A stretch of 64,000 nucleotides of DNA from Tenuifilum sp040752515. Lineage in GTDB: Bacteria > Bacteroidota > Bacteroidia > Bacteroidales > Tenuifilaceae. Numbering within the stretch: the stretch's first letter is position 1; every line of letters begins with the position of its first letter. The stretch covers positions 1-64,000 of the forward strand of contig JBFMGQ010000003.1 of the NCBI GenBank assembly GCA_040752515.1, in the 5' to 3' direction. Below, in pieces: positions 26,709 through 35,815 of the stretch. Position numbers and translations under genes: made by a program. The notes beneath the pieces are model-generated. The model ran no database searches. It saw only the letters and a program-made list of their open reading frames with translations, and was not told the origin of the DNA.

Positions 26709-27503
26709 CTAACTAAACATTATGTTGCGGATTATACCTGTAAACTCCTCATGGATACGTGCATTGGTGGCTACAATTTCGCCACCGAAAATGTAATTGT
26801 CGCCTCCCCTGAAGTCGCAAACCTTACCGCCAGCTCGTTCGACAATAAATGCTCCGGCTGCAACATCCCAAGGGCTAAGGCCATACTCGTAAAAGGCATC
26901 GAACCGGCCACAGGCCACGTAAACCAAATCGGTGGCTGCAGAACCAAGACGGCGTAAGCCGTGCGAGTTACGCATGAAGTAATCCATGGTTTGGAAGAAA
27001 GGACTGATTCGGGAGTAATCGTAATACGGGAAACCAGTAGCAATAAGCGAGTCATTTACCTTTTGTGTGGCAGTTACTTTAATGGGGTTTCCGTTAAGGA
27101 AAGCACCACCGTTTTCGGTTGCCCAGAAACACTCCTTTAGGCTTGCCTCATAAACCACTCCAAGTACTACCCTATCATTGTCCATCAATGCAATGCTTAC
27201 AGCAAAGGGCGATAGTCCATGGATGTAGTTTGTGGTGCCATCGAGGGGATCGATAATCCAGTTTAGCCCTGCGGCATTGCTACTTCCGGTTCCCTCCTCG
27301 GCAATAAAACCGGCCTCAGGCAGAGTTTTACCCAGCGCTTCAACCAGCATGGCCTCGCAATGCTTATCGACATACGAAACAAAGTTGTGCTTGCCCTTAA
27401 CCTCAACCATATCGGCTGTAAACTTAACCCGCTCCGATAAAGCCCACTCGCCTGCCCTTTGGGCAGCATCAATTACCTGCGGGAGTATTGCATCGATATT
27501 CAT
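26709..27503 (-). CDS. Inositol monophosphatase family protein
   Basis: 264 residues from the ATG at 27503 (a TTG two codons earlier is unlikely). Mg-dependent phosphatase motifs are intact: IAEEGTG, WIIDPLDGTTNYIHG and PWDVAAGAFIVERAGG. The substrate may be inositol-1-phosphate or, as with CysQ-like relatives, another small phosphate. It lies 12 bases after the HD-domain gene and is probably co-transcribed with it. Confidence 0.92.
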   Translation of the reverse strand: MNIDAILPQVIDAAQRAGEWALSERVKFTADMVEVKGKHNFVSYVDKHCEAMLVEALGKTLPEAGFIAEEGTGSSNAAGLNWIIDPLDGTTNYIHGLSPFAVSIALMDNDRVVLGVVYEASLKECFWATENGGAFLNGNPIKVTATQKVNDSLIATGFPYYDYSRISPFFQTMDYFMRNSHGLRRLGSAATDLVYVACGRFDAFYEYGLSPWDVAAGAFIVERAGGKVCDFRGGDNYIFGGEIVATNARIHEEFTGIIRNIMFS

Positions 27504-27515
27504 TATCAACCTAAA

Positions 27516-28070
27516 TTAAAAACCTAATGACGGTGCTATTGGAATTAAAGCGTTTAATGAGAGCTGAACAAACTCATCGAGTGAGAGTCCAATCTTTTCG
27601 CACTCCATGATTGTATCGCGATTTACCGATGCGGCAAACTGTTTCTCCTTCATGCGTTTAACCACCGACTTTGGTTTAACGCTTGCAATGCGCTTATCGG
27701 GGTAAACCAGTGCGGTGGCAAAAATTAAACCGGTAATGGTTTCGCCGGCAGCAAGTGCATGCTGAAAACGGGTAGTGCGAGGCATGCCTGTTGCCTCCTC
27801 GTTGTGCATCTTAATGGCATCAACAGCCTCTACCGGTAATATACCCTGAAGCATTTCGGCTGCTACCAGAGCGTGGCGCTTGGGATCGGCGTTGGTAACT
27901 TCAACATCCAAATCGTGCAGTAACCCTGCAATACCCCAAACATCCTCATCCTCGCCAAACTTCCGGGCCAACTCACGTAACACTGCCTCCGAAGCCAAGC
28001 AATGCGCTATCATCTTGGGATTAGAAATATGCTTATGTAGCAGCTCTAAATAAAATTCGCGCTGTTCCAT
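27516..28070 (-). CDS. HD-domain phosphohydrolase
   Basis: 184 residues. HD/HDIG metal-binding motif GIAGLLHDLDVE with preceding His residues (about residue 23) and KRHALVAAEML. Such small HD proteins hydrolyse nucleotides or other phosphate esters; the substrate is unknown here. A perfect -7 box TACTTTTG lies at 28091-28098 on the minus strand, so it probably leads the pair with the inositol monophosphatase gene. Confidence 0.85.
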   Translation of the reverse strand: MEQREFYLELLHKHISNPKMIAHCLASEAVLRELARKFGEDEDVWGIAGLLHDLDVEVTNADPKRHALVAAEMLQGILPVEAVDAIKMHNEEATGMPRTTRFQHALAAGETITGLIFATALVYPDKRIASVKPKSVVKRMKEKQFAASVNRDTIMECEKIGLSLDEFVQLSLNALIPIAPSLGF

Positions 28071-28147
28071 GTTGTAAATAAAAAATTAAGCAAAAGTAAA
28101 AAAATGATTGTAAACCTAAGAATTATTTTAATGACTACGGGAGTTAC

Positions 28148-29389
28148 TTAACGTTTATTAAACCGTATCCTAAAAAACCAACCGTAAATAGCGTTCAATC
28201 TTTTATATCGACCTAAAAGAGGAATTAGCACGCTAGTAAGTATAATTGTAATTAGGATGATTGAGTAAGTTAAGTCCTGGATTACCTGTCCTCCCGGAAT
28301 CCCTTTTTGCAACGGTATTCCAGCCAGTACAGCAGCGGCTAACCCTTTAGGTATCATTACCGACATGGTAACCTTATCAGCAACCTGAATTCCATTATGG
28401 GCAGAAATTTTAACCACAGGAATTCTGAGTATGTAAAGCGATAATGCAACCAACAAACCTAGCCCCAGAATCATCAAATTATCAAACCTAATTGATATGC
28501 CTATATAGACGAAAAAGAAGGTTTTTAGTATAAAAACAATCTCCGAGAAAAAAACCTTTTCGGTTTCGTTGAGCGAAACAGGATTTTGCGGCAAATACTT
28601 GTTTAAAAATGTGCCCCTAAGCTGCTCAGTATTAACAAGAGTTATTCCAAAAACTAACGATGAAATGGCTCCGCTATACCCTAAGGTCTCGGCTATTCCG
28701 TAAACAATAAAAACAAATGCTGGGGTTGTAAAAATGGAATTTTTGATTGAGCGCATCCGGTTTAGCAAAACAGCCCAAACCACAGCTGAAACAAAACCAA
28801 CAAACGATGCAAGAACAAACGATGAAATTATCTTTCCGGCTATTAAACCTGGCTGAACTTCGCCTCCAACAATTCCCTCAATAAAAGCCAGTGCAAACAC
28901 AATGCAAAGCACATCGCTCAGCGCCGACTCCAATACCAGATAGGTTCTGGATATCTCCTGCATCGATATCTGCCTTACCATGGGAATAACCACTGCCGAT
29001 GAGGTTCCACCCAGAGTTGCACCAAGTGTTAGCGATTCTAACACAGATAGGTGAAACAGCATGTATGATAGAATTGAAACGGCAATGGTAGTTACAACAA
29101 AGTTGATTGCCGTAAGCGATAGTGCACCTCCCAGCGATTTCCTGAGCTCGTTTATGTTCAAACCTATCCCGCCCTCAAAAAGGATTATGACCAGTGTTAA
29201 CGAGGTGAACATGGGCCCGGCTATTCCAAAATCATCGGGCTTTACCAATTTCAAGATAGGACCAAACAGGATGCCCACAAGCATCAGAAGTAGCACATCG
29301 GGAACCCCTTTTCGGTCGAAAATCCCGGAAAACCAGTGAGCTAAAAAGATTATTGCTCCAATGGAAAGGATGGTGAATGAAACGTTCAT
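28148..29389 (-). CDS. Cation:proton antiporter (CPA family)
   Basis: 413 residues with about twelve or thirteen membrane helices. Family signs: GILFGPILKLVKPDD early, FEGGIGLNINELRKS, and LGATLGGTSSAVVIPMV, with the Asp of LESALSDVLCIVFALAF as likely transport residue. There is no C-terminal nucleotide-binding domain, so it is of the short NhaP/KefB-like core type. It exchanges Na+ or K+ for protons across the inner membrane. A -7 box TATTTTTG lies at 29404-29411 on the minus strand. Confidence 0.87.
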   Translation of the reverse strand: MNVSFTILSIGAIIFLAHWFSGIFDRKGVPDVLLLMLVGILFGPILKLVKPDDFGIAGPMFTSLTLVIILFEGGIGLNINELRKSLGGALSLTAINFVVTTIAVSILSYMLFHLSVLESLTLGATLGGTSSAVVIPMVRQISMQEISRTYLVLESALSDVLCIVFALAFIEGIVGGEVQPGLIAGKIISSFVLASFVGFVSAVVWAVLLNRMRSIKNSIFTTPAFVFIVYGIAETLGYSGAISSLVFGITLVNTEQLRGTFLNKYLPQNPVSLNETEKVFFSEIVFILKTFFFVYIGISIRFDNLMILGLGLLVALSLYILRIPVVKISAHNGIQVADKVTMSVMIPKGLAAAVLAGIPLQKGIPGGQVIQDLTYSIILITIILTSVLIPLLGRYKRLNAIYGWFFRIRFNKR

Positions 29390-29497
29390 TTGGACTTTTT
29401 AGTCAAAAATATAAATTTTTCAGACAGGGTAAAAATAGCATGCCTAAAAGGTTGAAAAAGACTTCAAAGAATCCTCAAAATCTTACCATTTTTCCAG

Positions 29498-30133
29498 CTA
29501 TGGTATCCTCATAAACTTATGCGCCTGGAGCGACACCCTCCACTTGGGATGCTGCATAATGTACTCAACAATGGCAGGGATTATCTGATTGTAAACACTC
29601 CATTCGGGCTGAAGGAATAGCTGGCAGGTTGATTTTACCCTAGCAGCATTCTCCTCAGCCCACTCAAAATCAGCTGGAGAGGAAATTATTACCTTCAGTT
29701 CATCGGCCATCATGTGAATGCCCTCGGCAGGGGGTTGCTGCCTTTTGGGGGATAAGCAAATCCAGTCCCACTGGCCGGTTAGAGCGTAAGCCCCTGATGT
29801 CTCTATGAAGGTTTGAATCCCTCGTTTTTTGAGCTCAGCGCACAAATAATCGAGTGGGTAAAGGGTTGGTTCACCCCCGGTTACCACAACTGCCTTGGCA
29901 GGGAAACTGGCTGCCCGTTCAACAATCTCATCAACCTTAACAGGTGGAAAAGCCTCGGGATTCCACGATAGCTTAGAATCGCACCACGAACAACCCACAT
30001 CACAGCCACCTAATCGAATAAAGTATGCCGCCCTGCCGGTTTGATAGCCTTCGCCCTGCAGGGTGTAAAACTCCTCCACCAGCGGAAGCATCCGGCCATC
30101 ATCAAACTGATTAACTGTATCGTAAAAGTTCAT
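29498..30133 (-). CDS. queE: 7-carboxy-7-deazaguanine synthase QueE
   Basis: 211 residues, a radical SAM enzyme of the queuosine/preQ0 pathway. The cluster motif is GGCDVGCSWCDSK (C-x3-C-x2-C). EEFYTLQGEGYQTGRAAYFIRL precedes it and VVTGGEPTLYP follows; the C-terminal QLFLQPEWS and SLQAHKFMRIP are QueE signatures. The other queuosine genes are not in this window. It follows the 5'-nucleotidase gene with five bases between them, so both may share the promoter at 31910-31940. Confidence 0.94.
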   Translation of the reverse strand: MNFYDTVNQFDDGRMLPLVEEFYTLQGEGYQTGRAAYFIRLGGCDVGCSWCDSKLSWNPEAFPPVKVDEIVERAASFPAKAVVVTGGEPTLYPLDYLCAELKKRGIQTFIETSGAYALTGQWDWICLSPKRQQPPAEGIHMMADELKVIISSPADFEWAEENAARVKSTCQLFLQPEWSVYNQIIPAIVEYIMQHPKWRVSLQAHKFMRIP

Positions 30134-30138
30134 GGGAA

Positions 30139-31890
30139 CTAATCGTTTGGCCTGTTACTGAAAAGTATCTTTCTGTCGCGTTCCATAGCACTCTTTACCA
30201 ACTCCTCAGGAATAATTGTCCAGTAACGATGGCACTGCGGCTCAATTACTCCCTGCCCTTCGATATACCTCATCATGTATAGCCTTAAATCCTTATCGGT
30301 AGAGTTTATTAAACGTTTAGTAAGCTGATGGTGCGGTATGCCAGCCCCCTCAGTTAAATGACCACCCCCTCCATTGCCCCGATACGAGTTGATTGCAACT
30401 CGGTAAGTTTTATTCTCATCGAAAGGTGAGCCATCGGCCATGCGGGTAATGGTTACCCGATTGCCTGCGGGTTTGGTAACATCAATGGTATAGTAAATAC
30501 CCGCAGCGGAATCGAAGTTGTAGTAGTTGGCGTATAACCGTTTGCGTCCGTTATCATCCTTAAAGCGGATTAGATTATCGCTGGGGCTGGTCATGGTGTT
30601 AAACCAAAGCGATGCCGAATGCTCCAGAAAACCATCTATCTCCTTACCTGTCAGTTCCATGGTGTAAAGGAAATTCTCGAAGCGGTATAGCTTAAACATA
30701 TCACTTATGGTAATTTTACCTGAATCGATATTTGAAACAAATGAGAGCGGGGCAGCAAATGATATATCGGCACCCGAAATCTTGAGCTGAACATCGTGAA
30801 TAAAATCCATGAACTCGGTTGGCCCAAAGTATGCATTTGCACTCGAAATGGGCTTAGTAAACCTGCCGATGGGGCTGCTTACAAAATCGCTTACCTTCCG
30901 GTAGAATTCGGCAAAACGATCCATGAATTCCGGGTCGGGTTGATAGCTTTTCATCTCAACCAGACGTCCTGAAACTGTTTTAGATTCAACCTTTCCCCGC
31001 CTACTCAAGCTTAAGGTGATGATGGCCTCGGAAAGCACACGTGCCGAGGCGCCAGGGTCGAGAATGAGCACCGAATCGCCCATGATGTTGACAACCTTAC
31101 GGACAACCCGATCGTGGTCGTGACCAATGAGGACAACATCGAAACCCGGCACCTGTTGCGCGACCAGCAGCGAGGCATTCTCGTTGTGACTCCCAGTAGC
31201 ATCGGCCCCGCCATACGATGTATCATGCCCGGAGTGGAACAACCCTATAACAATCTGAGGTTTTTCCTTTTTCTGGATATATTTTACCCAGTACTTGGCC
31301 GATTCAACCATATCGTTGAACTGCATGTTGGGCCATAGAATACCGGGGAGCCATTTAGGAATGCCAGGAGTAATGAGCCCCAACACGGCAATTCTAACCC
31401 CATTACGTTCCAACACCACGTAGGGCTTAAAAACAGGCTTGCCAGTTTTGGTACTAACCGCATTGGCTGCCAGCCATGGGAATTTCGATTCGCGCTCAAC
31501 CTTGCGGTAAACCGCAGGGCCAGTTTCAATATCATGGTTACCAACCGTGGCAGCATCGTAACCCATGAAGTTTAACATCTGCGAAATAATGTTGGGGCTA
31601 GTGCTATCGACAAAGTTGGAGTAGTAAACCGTAGGTTGACCCTGAAGAATATCGCCATTATCAAGTAGAATTACATGCTGGTTGGGATTGCTGCGCTCCT
31701 GCTTCACGTATGTATAAACCCTTGCCAAACTACCATCGGTTGGAGTATTGCGAATAAAATCGTATGGGAAGAGTGCACCATGCACATCGCTGGTTTGAAG
31801 CACTTTGATTGTTACCTGCTGCTGTGCAAAAACTGAAAGAGCAGCAACCAATAGTAAAGCGCTAACTAGTAAACGATTAAACCACCTCAT
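30139..31890 (-). CDS. Secreted bifunctional metallophosphatase / 5'-nucleotidase
   Basis: 583 residues. Signal peptide (cleavage near SVFAQQ), calcineurin-like domain with LQTSDVHGALFPYDF, LDNGDILQGQPTVYY, TVGNHDIETG and IGLFHSGHD / LIGHDHDR, then the 5'-nucleotidase C-terminal substrate domain (YRVAINSYRGNGGGGHLTEG). It would release phosphate from nucleotides or 2',3'-cyclic nucleotides in the periplasm. Well-formed promoter just upstream. Confidence 0.93.
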   Translation of the reverse strand: MRWFNRLLVSALLLVAALSVFAQQQVTIKVLQTSDVHGALFPYDFIRNTPTDGSLARVYTYVKQERSNPNQHVILLDNGDILQGQPTVYYSNFVDSTSPNIISQMLNFMGYDAATVGNHDIETGPAVYRKVERESKFPWLAANAVSTKTGKPVFKPYVVLERNGVRIAVLGLITPGIPKWLPGILWPNMQFNDMVESAKYWVKYIQKKEKPQIVIGLFHSGHDTSYGGADATGSHNENASLLVAQQVPGFDVVLIGHDHDRVVRKVVNIMGDSVLILDPGASARVLSEAIITLSLSRRGKVESKTVSGRLVEMKSYQPDPEFMDRFAEFYRKVSDFVSSPIGRFTKPISSANAYFGPTEFMDFIHDVQLKISGADISFAAPLSFVSNIDSGKITISDMFKLYRFENFLYTMELTGKEIDGFLEHSASLWFNTMTSPSDNLIRFKDDNGRKRLYANYYNFDSAAGIYYTIDVTKPAGNRVTITRMADGSPFDENKTYRVAINSYRGNGGGGHLTEGAGIPHHQLTKRLINSTDKDLRLYMMRYIEGQGVIEPQCHRYWTIIPEELVKSAMERDRKILFSNRPND

Positions 31891-31909
31891 GATTAAAAAT
31901 TTTAATTTT

Positions 31910-31940
31910 CAAAGATAGTCTTAACGGGTAAGGTTTGCAA
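31910..31940 (-). promoter_or_regulatory. Promoter of the 5'-nucleotidase-queE pair
   Basis: Minus strand: -33 TTG (31938-31940), 20-base spacer, -7 TATCTTTG (31910-31917). Start of transcription near 31903, 13 bases before the ATG. Confidence 0.65.
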
Positions 31941-32130
31941 GTAATGGTAATATAACAGTACTATTGTCAAATTTGTTTGAGTTTCCGAGTTTTTGCAAAA
32001 TAATCCCATGTGTGGCTTTGGAATAACAAAAAAATTAAATTTGCTGTATCAATTTGTTTCCATTGAAAAATGATAGTTAGTTGACTCTATAAATGTTCAA
32101 TTTAAAAACCCAATTGTTGAAATTTTAATT

Positions 32131-32568
32131 ATGGACACATACTTTTTCCCAAGTTACTCCAAACTTGAAGTAAAGATTTTCAAAGGCATTAAATCATACT
32201 TTGAGAAACAACCCCCATTTGCATCGTCCGATTATGAGAACGGATTTTACGATGTGGTTGCACAGTACGAAGCGGGTGGCCAGCATTATACTTTTATGGC
32301 TGAATACTATAAAGAACTAATAGCATCGGTTGCTGTTGATATTTTTAATAGCATGCCTGCTGATGAACAATTGGAAATCCGAAGGTTTTACGAAATCAAC
32401 TTTCTTGAGCAATACTACGACTCTGATTCGGAAACATATGAATACACCATCAACAACCTGGCATTAAATTTTAGCAATCGCTTTAGTAGTTGGGTTGAGG
32501 ACCATTTCACCCTTGAAGATTTATTCAATGGAACCGAGAATAATGATGGTGACGATGAAATTGACTAA
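32131..32568 (+). CDS. Hypothetical acidic protein
   Basis: 145 residues, soluble, strongly acidic (C-terminus NNDGDDEID), rich in Tyr and Phe, no signal peptide or recognised domain. It stands between the nucleotidase gene and the GDCCVxC gene, 22 bases before the latter, so the two may be co-transcribed. It borders the accessory stretch that follows. Function unknown. Confidence 0.6.
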   Translation: MDTYFFPSYSKLEVKIFKGIKSYFEKQPPFASSDYENGFYDVVAQYEAGGQHYTFMAEYYKELIASVAVDIFNSMPADEQLEIRRFYEINFLEQYYDSDSETYEYTINNLALNFSNRFSSWVEDHFTLEDLFNGTENNDGDDEID

Positions 32569-32590
32569 TACACCAACAATTAAACCATAA

Positions 32591-32824
32591 ATGAGAATGA
32601 TAATCCTGGAATCAACCATAACCTGTCCGCATTGCGGATTCAGCAAGGTGGAAACTATGCCCACCGATACATGTCAGTACTTTTACGAATGCACTAACTG
32701 CGGGCAACTGCTAAAACCCAAACCCGGCGACTGCTGTGTATTCTGCTCGTACGGTAGCGTAAAATGCCCTCCCATTCAGGAGCAGGAGAGCAAAGGGCAA
32801 AAGGGTTGCAGCTGTTGCGGGTAA
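32591..32824 (+). CDS. GDCCVxC-domain zinc-ribbon-like protein
   Basis: 77 residues with 12 Cys. Family blocks in order: ITCPHCGFSKVETMPTDTC, YFYECTNCGQLLKPK, GDCCVFCSYGSVKCPPIQ. This is the small GDCCVxC family, of which some members are selenoproteins; here the position is a plain Cys codon. Two CPxC/CxxC pairs suggest a zinc site and the GDCCVFC motif a second thiol or metal site. The biochemical role is not established. The C-terminal GCSCCG adds three more cysteines. A second ATG two codons in is possible. Confidence 0.8.
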   Translation: MRMIILESTITCPHCGFSKVETMPTDTCQYFYECTNCGQLLKPKPGDCCVFCSYGSVKCPPIQEQESKGQKGCSCCG

Positions 32825-32963
32825 TGACACTTTAACCCAAACCCATCTAATGAAAAATTCAATAGAAGTATTTCCTCTAAAGACATTTCTGCAACCCCAT
32901 TTTAATTAGCCTGCTTGAGTTTATAAATCCTTGGTTCTAGAGTTAAATCTATCATGTTTATAA

Positions 32964-33235
32964 TCAACCGCCAATAACCCAAAAGGAACGGGCAAGGAAT
33001 TTGAAAAACTCCACTATATTACCAGTATGGAGGCCAAGCCGGTAAAACATTGAAAGCATTGCTCGACAAATACGCTGTCCAAGGCATTGAAAACATTGAG
33101 AACATTAAAATCCTAATTGTTCCCCCAATAAATGAATTTGTAACGGTAACTAAAACCATCAAAGCTTTTGATAGTCTTGAAGAATACGAGAAAACAATTT
33201 GCGATTTAGAAAAAAAACTATATAAAATTGCCTAA
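32964..33235 (+). pseudogene. Frameshifted remnant resembling the C-terminus of type I restriction subunit R
   Basis: Two reading frames join into one plausible protein end: NPKGTGKEFEKLHYI (frame of 32976) continues, after a shift near 33018, as YQYGGQAGKTLKALLDKY and runs to LEKKLYKIA and the stop at 33233-33235. I recall this pattern from the helical C-terminus of HsdR-type subunits; no search was possible. There is no helicase or nuclease part, and an in-frame stop lies at 32961. The 139 bases before it (32825-32963) show nothing I can name. Confidence 0.45.
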
Positions 33236-33277
33236 GTGGGTTTTGTGTTATATATTTGCATCAAACATACAAATAAG

Positions 33278-34579
33278 ATGATTAAATCGATTTCAATACA
33301 GAATTTCAGGTCGATAAAAGACTTGGTCACGCTTGACTTTTCTAAATCAAACCGAAAGAAAGGAGATTTATCAAATTACATTTCAATATCAAATACTGAA
33401 ATAGCAAACACAAGCGTGATCTACGGGGCAAATGCATCAGGCAAAAGCAATTTACTTCGTGCATTTAAAGCATTGGAGTTCCTTGTACTTAATTCTGCAA
33501 AATTTGCCCCCGAAGACAAAATTGCACCTTTTGAACCTTTCAGATTAGCCAAAGGATTCGATAAAAAATTGGTCAAAATTGAATTAGAATTTTTCATTGA
33601 CCAAATCAGATACAAATATTCGCTTGCTTTTGATGAGAATTCTATTGAACAAGAAAAGTTACTTTTTTTCCCAATGGGAAGAGAGGCTAATCTATTCAAC
33701 CGTGTTAAAGGAAGGGAAATTCAATTCGGTGAATATTTCAAAGGCGAAAAAAAATCTATTGAAAGAATTACACTTCCGAATCAATTATTTCTTTCTAAGG
33801 CGGCAGAAAACAATGCGGAAAGCATTTTGCCTGTTTTTCAATTTTTTAAAAACAAACTTAGAGTATATTCATTCTTAAACCAATACAAGGAAACTGGTTT
33901 AGAGCGATTTTATGCAAAAAGATTAGCTGATGAACCTGAATCCCCGTTTGCTAAAAAATTAAACGCTCTTATTTGTGCATTAGATACAGGTATTAATTCC
34001 ATTAGTGCAAAAGAGACTGATTGGAACTCGGTTAAGTTTCCTGATAAAATACCTGAAAATATCCGAAAAAAGATTCAGGAGGATTTTAAATATGAGATTA
34101 GAACTGTCCACGAATTGTTTGACGAGAACAATAAAAGTTCTGGTATAATTGATTTTGATATTGACGAAGAATCTACAGGAACAAGAAGCCTGCTTTCGAT
34201 CGGAGGAATCATCCTTGATGCTTTGGAAAAAGGCTCTGTATTGATAATTGATGAGTTTGAAAAGAACCTTCATCCCATCATCACTTCCTATCTTATTAAG
34301 TTGTTCAATGAAAAAATATTCAATCCTAAAAACGCACAACTCATAATTGCCACACACGATGTAACTCAACTAAACGAAGAATTATTTAATCGTGACCAAG
34401 TTTGGTTTATACAGAAAAATGAATTTGGCGTAACAGAACTAATTCGTTGTTCCGACATTAAAGGTTTGCGATTAAACGCTCCGCTTGATAAATGGTATAT
34501 AACAGGAAGATTGGGAGGAACTGCCATTATTAACGACACCAATTTTGTAGTGGCAATGCAAGAGGGGATTGAGGAATGA
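33278..34579 (+). CDS. RloA-like AAA ATPase (SMC/OLD-type), probable defence gene
   Basis: 433 residues from the ATG at 33278 (MIKSISIQNFRSIK); an in-frame GTG 14 codons upstream gives an unlikely N-terminus. Walker A is GANASGKSN (50-58), the ABC-type signature lies in EESTGTRSLLS, Walker B in VLIIDEFEKNLHP and the H-switch in LIIATHD. This is the AAA_15/AAA_21 architecture found in OLD, PARIS, AbiL and RloA ATPases. It overlaps the RloB-like gene by four bases (ATGA). Base composition is more AT-rich than most of the window, consistent with transfer. Likely the sensor or motor of a two-gene defence module (inference). Confidence 0.8.
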   Translation: MIKSISIQNFRSIKDLVTLDFSKSNRKKGDLSNYISISNTEIANTSVIYGANASGKSNLLRAFKALEFLVLNSAKFAPEDKIAPFEPFRLAKGFDKKLVKIELEFFIDQIRYKYSLAFDENSIEQEKLLFFPMGREANLFNRVKGREIQFGEYFKGEKKSIERITLPNQLFLSKAAENNAESILPVFQFFKNKLRVYSFLNQYKETGLERFYAKRLADEPESPFAKKLNALICALDTGINSISAKETDWNSVKFPDKIPENIRKKIQEDFKYEIRTVHELFDENNKSSGIIDFDIDEESTGTRSLLSIGGIILDALEKGSVLIIDEFEKNLHPIITSYLIKLFNEKIFNPKNAQLIIATHDVTQLNEELFNRDQVWFIQKNEFGVTELIRCSDIKGLRLNAPLDKWYITGRLGGTAIINDTNFVVAMQEGIEE

Positions 34580-35172
34580 GAAGAGCAGGGCAACATATTT
34601 TAGTTCTACCCGAGGGCTGGTGTGAATACAATTATGCTCAAGCCTTGAAAAATTCTCTGCCAAGAGAAAAACAAAGAAGTATTTCTGTAGAAATGCCTAA
34701 ACCCAATAATGAGAATAGTGCATTGCAACTTTTGAATAAGGCAGAAAAAAGGATTAAGAATGCAAAAAAAGATAATAACCCTTACAATGCTGTCTGGATT
34801 TTTTTTGACAATGACAATCAGCCAGATCTCACAGAATTTTTTCAAAAGCTCACAAATACTACGGTTCAAATTGCTTATAGTTGCATGTGCATTGAGCATT
34901 GGTTTATAATTCATTTAGAGGATAATCGGCAAGCCTTTCAAAACGCTCAACAAGCATTACAACGTATTGAAACATTGTGGCAGAATAATTTTAATCAGCC
35001 CTTTCACAAAACAAAAGTTAATCATTTTCAAAAGTTGACGCAAAATTTAGCAACTGCAATGAATAGAGCAAATACAATTACGCAACAAGCAGAAGCAGAC
35101 GGAACACCAATAGCAAAAAGAAATCCATTCTTCACGATTCAGGATTTCATTCATTTTTTTCAATCGTTATGA
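34576..35172 (+). CDS. RloB-like TOPRIM-related protein, probable effector partner
   Basis: 198 residues. RloB-family marks: ILVLPEGWCEYNYAQALK (Glu at the start of the TOPRIM-like fold), NAVWIFFDNDNQPDL (Asp pair), IAYSCMCIEHWFIIHLE, and an Asn/Gln-rich C-terminus. The family name comes from restriction-linked ORFs found inside type I restriction loci. RloB-like proteins occur next to AAA ATPases in abortive-infection pairs such as AbiL. Coupled by ATGA to the ATPase gene upstream and to the transposase-like gene downstream. A nuclease role is inferred from fold only. Confidence 0.75.
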   Translation: MRRAGQHILVLPEGWCEYNYAQALKNSLPREKQRSISVEMPKPNNENSALQLLNKAEKRIKNAKKDNNPYNAVWIFFDNDNQPDLTEFFQKLTNTTVQIAYSCMCIEHWFIIHLEDNRQAFQNAQQALQRIETLWQNNFNQPFHKTKVNHFQKLTQNLATAMNRANTITQQAEADGTPIAKRNPFFTIQDFIHFFQSL

Positions 35173-35636
35173 CCACACCAGGAACATTTTCACAATTTTA
35201 TATTCAGATTGTCTTTGCCGTAAAAGGCAGAGAAAGTTTAATTCACGAATCATGGGACGAAGAACTGTATAAATACATTTCGGGTATTATTAGAAATAAA
35301 GACCAATAAATGCTTGCCATCAATGGTATGCCCAACCACATCCATTTTTTAATTGGTATGAGGCCAAGTTGCTGTTTATCGGATTTGGTTCGTGAAATCA
35401 AAAAGTCATCCAACCAGTTTATTAATGATAAGGGGTTTTCAAAATTAAAATTTCATTGGCAAGAAGGTTTTGGAGCGTTTTCATACAGTCATTCAGCATT
35501 GGATAATGTAATAGCCTACATCAACAGCCAAAAGGAGCATCATAAAAAACTAACGTTTAGAGATGAGTACAAAGAGTTTTTAAGCAAATTTCAAATCGAA
35601 TACAAGGATGAATATTTGTTTGAATGGATTGATTAA
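35169..35636 (+). pseudogene. IS200-like (RAYT-type) transposase broken by one stop codon
   Basis: Codons 1-46 (MTTPGTFSQFYIQIVFAVK...NKDQ) and the rest (MLAINGMPNHIHFLIG...) are in the same frame, separated only by TAA at 35307-35309, most simply AAA changed to TAA. The HUH motif is NHIHF; the likely Tyr nucleophile is in NVIAYINSQKEHHKK, followed by the RDEYKEFLSKFQIEYKDEYLFEW end typical of Bacteroidota REP-associated transposases. The first ATG overlaps the rloB-like stop (ATGA). A downstream ATG at 35310 could still give the HUH part. Palindromic repeats follow directly. Confidence 0.8.
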
Positions 35637-35638
35637 TA

Positions 35639-35653
35639 AGACCACGTAGTGGT
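35639..35653. repeat. Short palindrome after the transposase gene
   Basis: GACCAC GTA GTGGTC, a perfect 6-bp stem, two bases after the transposase stop codon; likely the first of the palindromes belonging to the repeat cluster. Confidence 0.6.
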
Positions 35654-35678
35654 CAAATATTTTTAGAAACCATGAAAC

Positions 35679-35766
35679 AAAAGAACATACGACCCCTGCG
35701 GGGTCGCATATCTGAGCCAATAATCTATCCTATAAATATTCAATCCCTTTGGGATTGGTGAACTAC
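35679..35766 (+). repeat. REP-like double-palindrome repeat, copy 1
   Basis: 88-bp unit containing CGACCCC TGC GGGGTCG (35690-35706) and CAATCCC TTT GGGATTG (35741-35757). It is repeated at 35816-35903 with five differences. It lies directly behind the RAYT-type transposase gene, the arrangement of REP/BIME elements with their transposase. Confidence 0.85.
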
Positions 35767-35815
35767 CAAGAATAGCAGACCCTGAAAGGGACTAATGTTT
35801 ATTGAATAATTGGAG

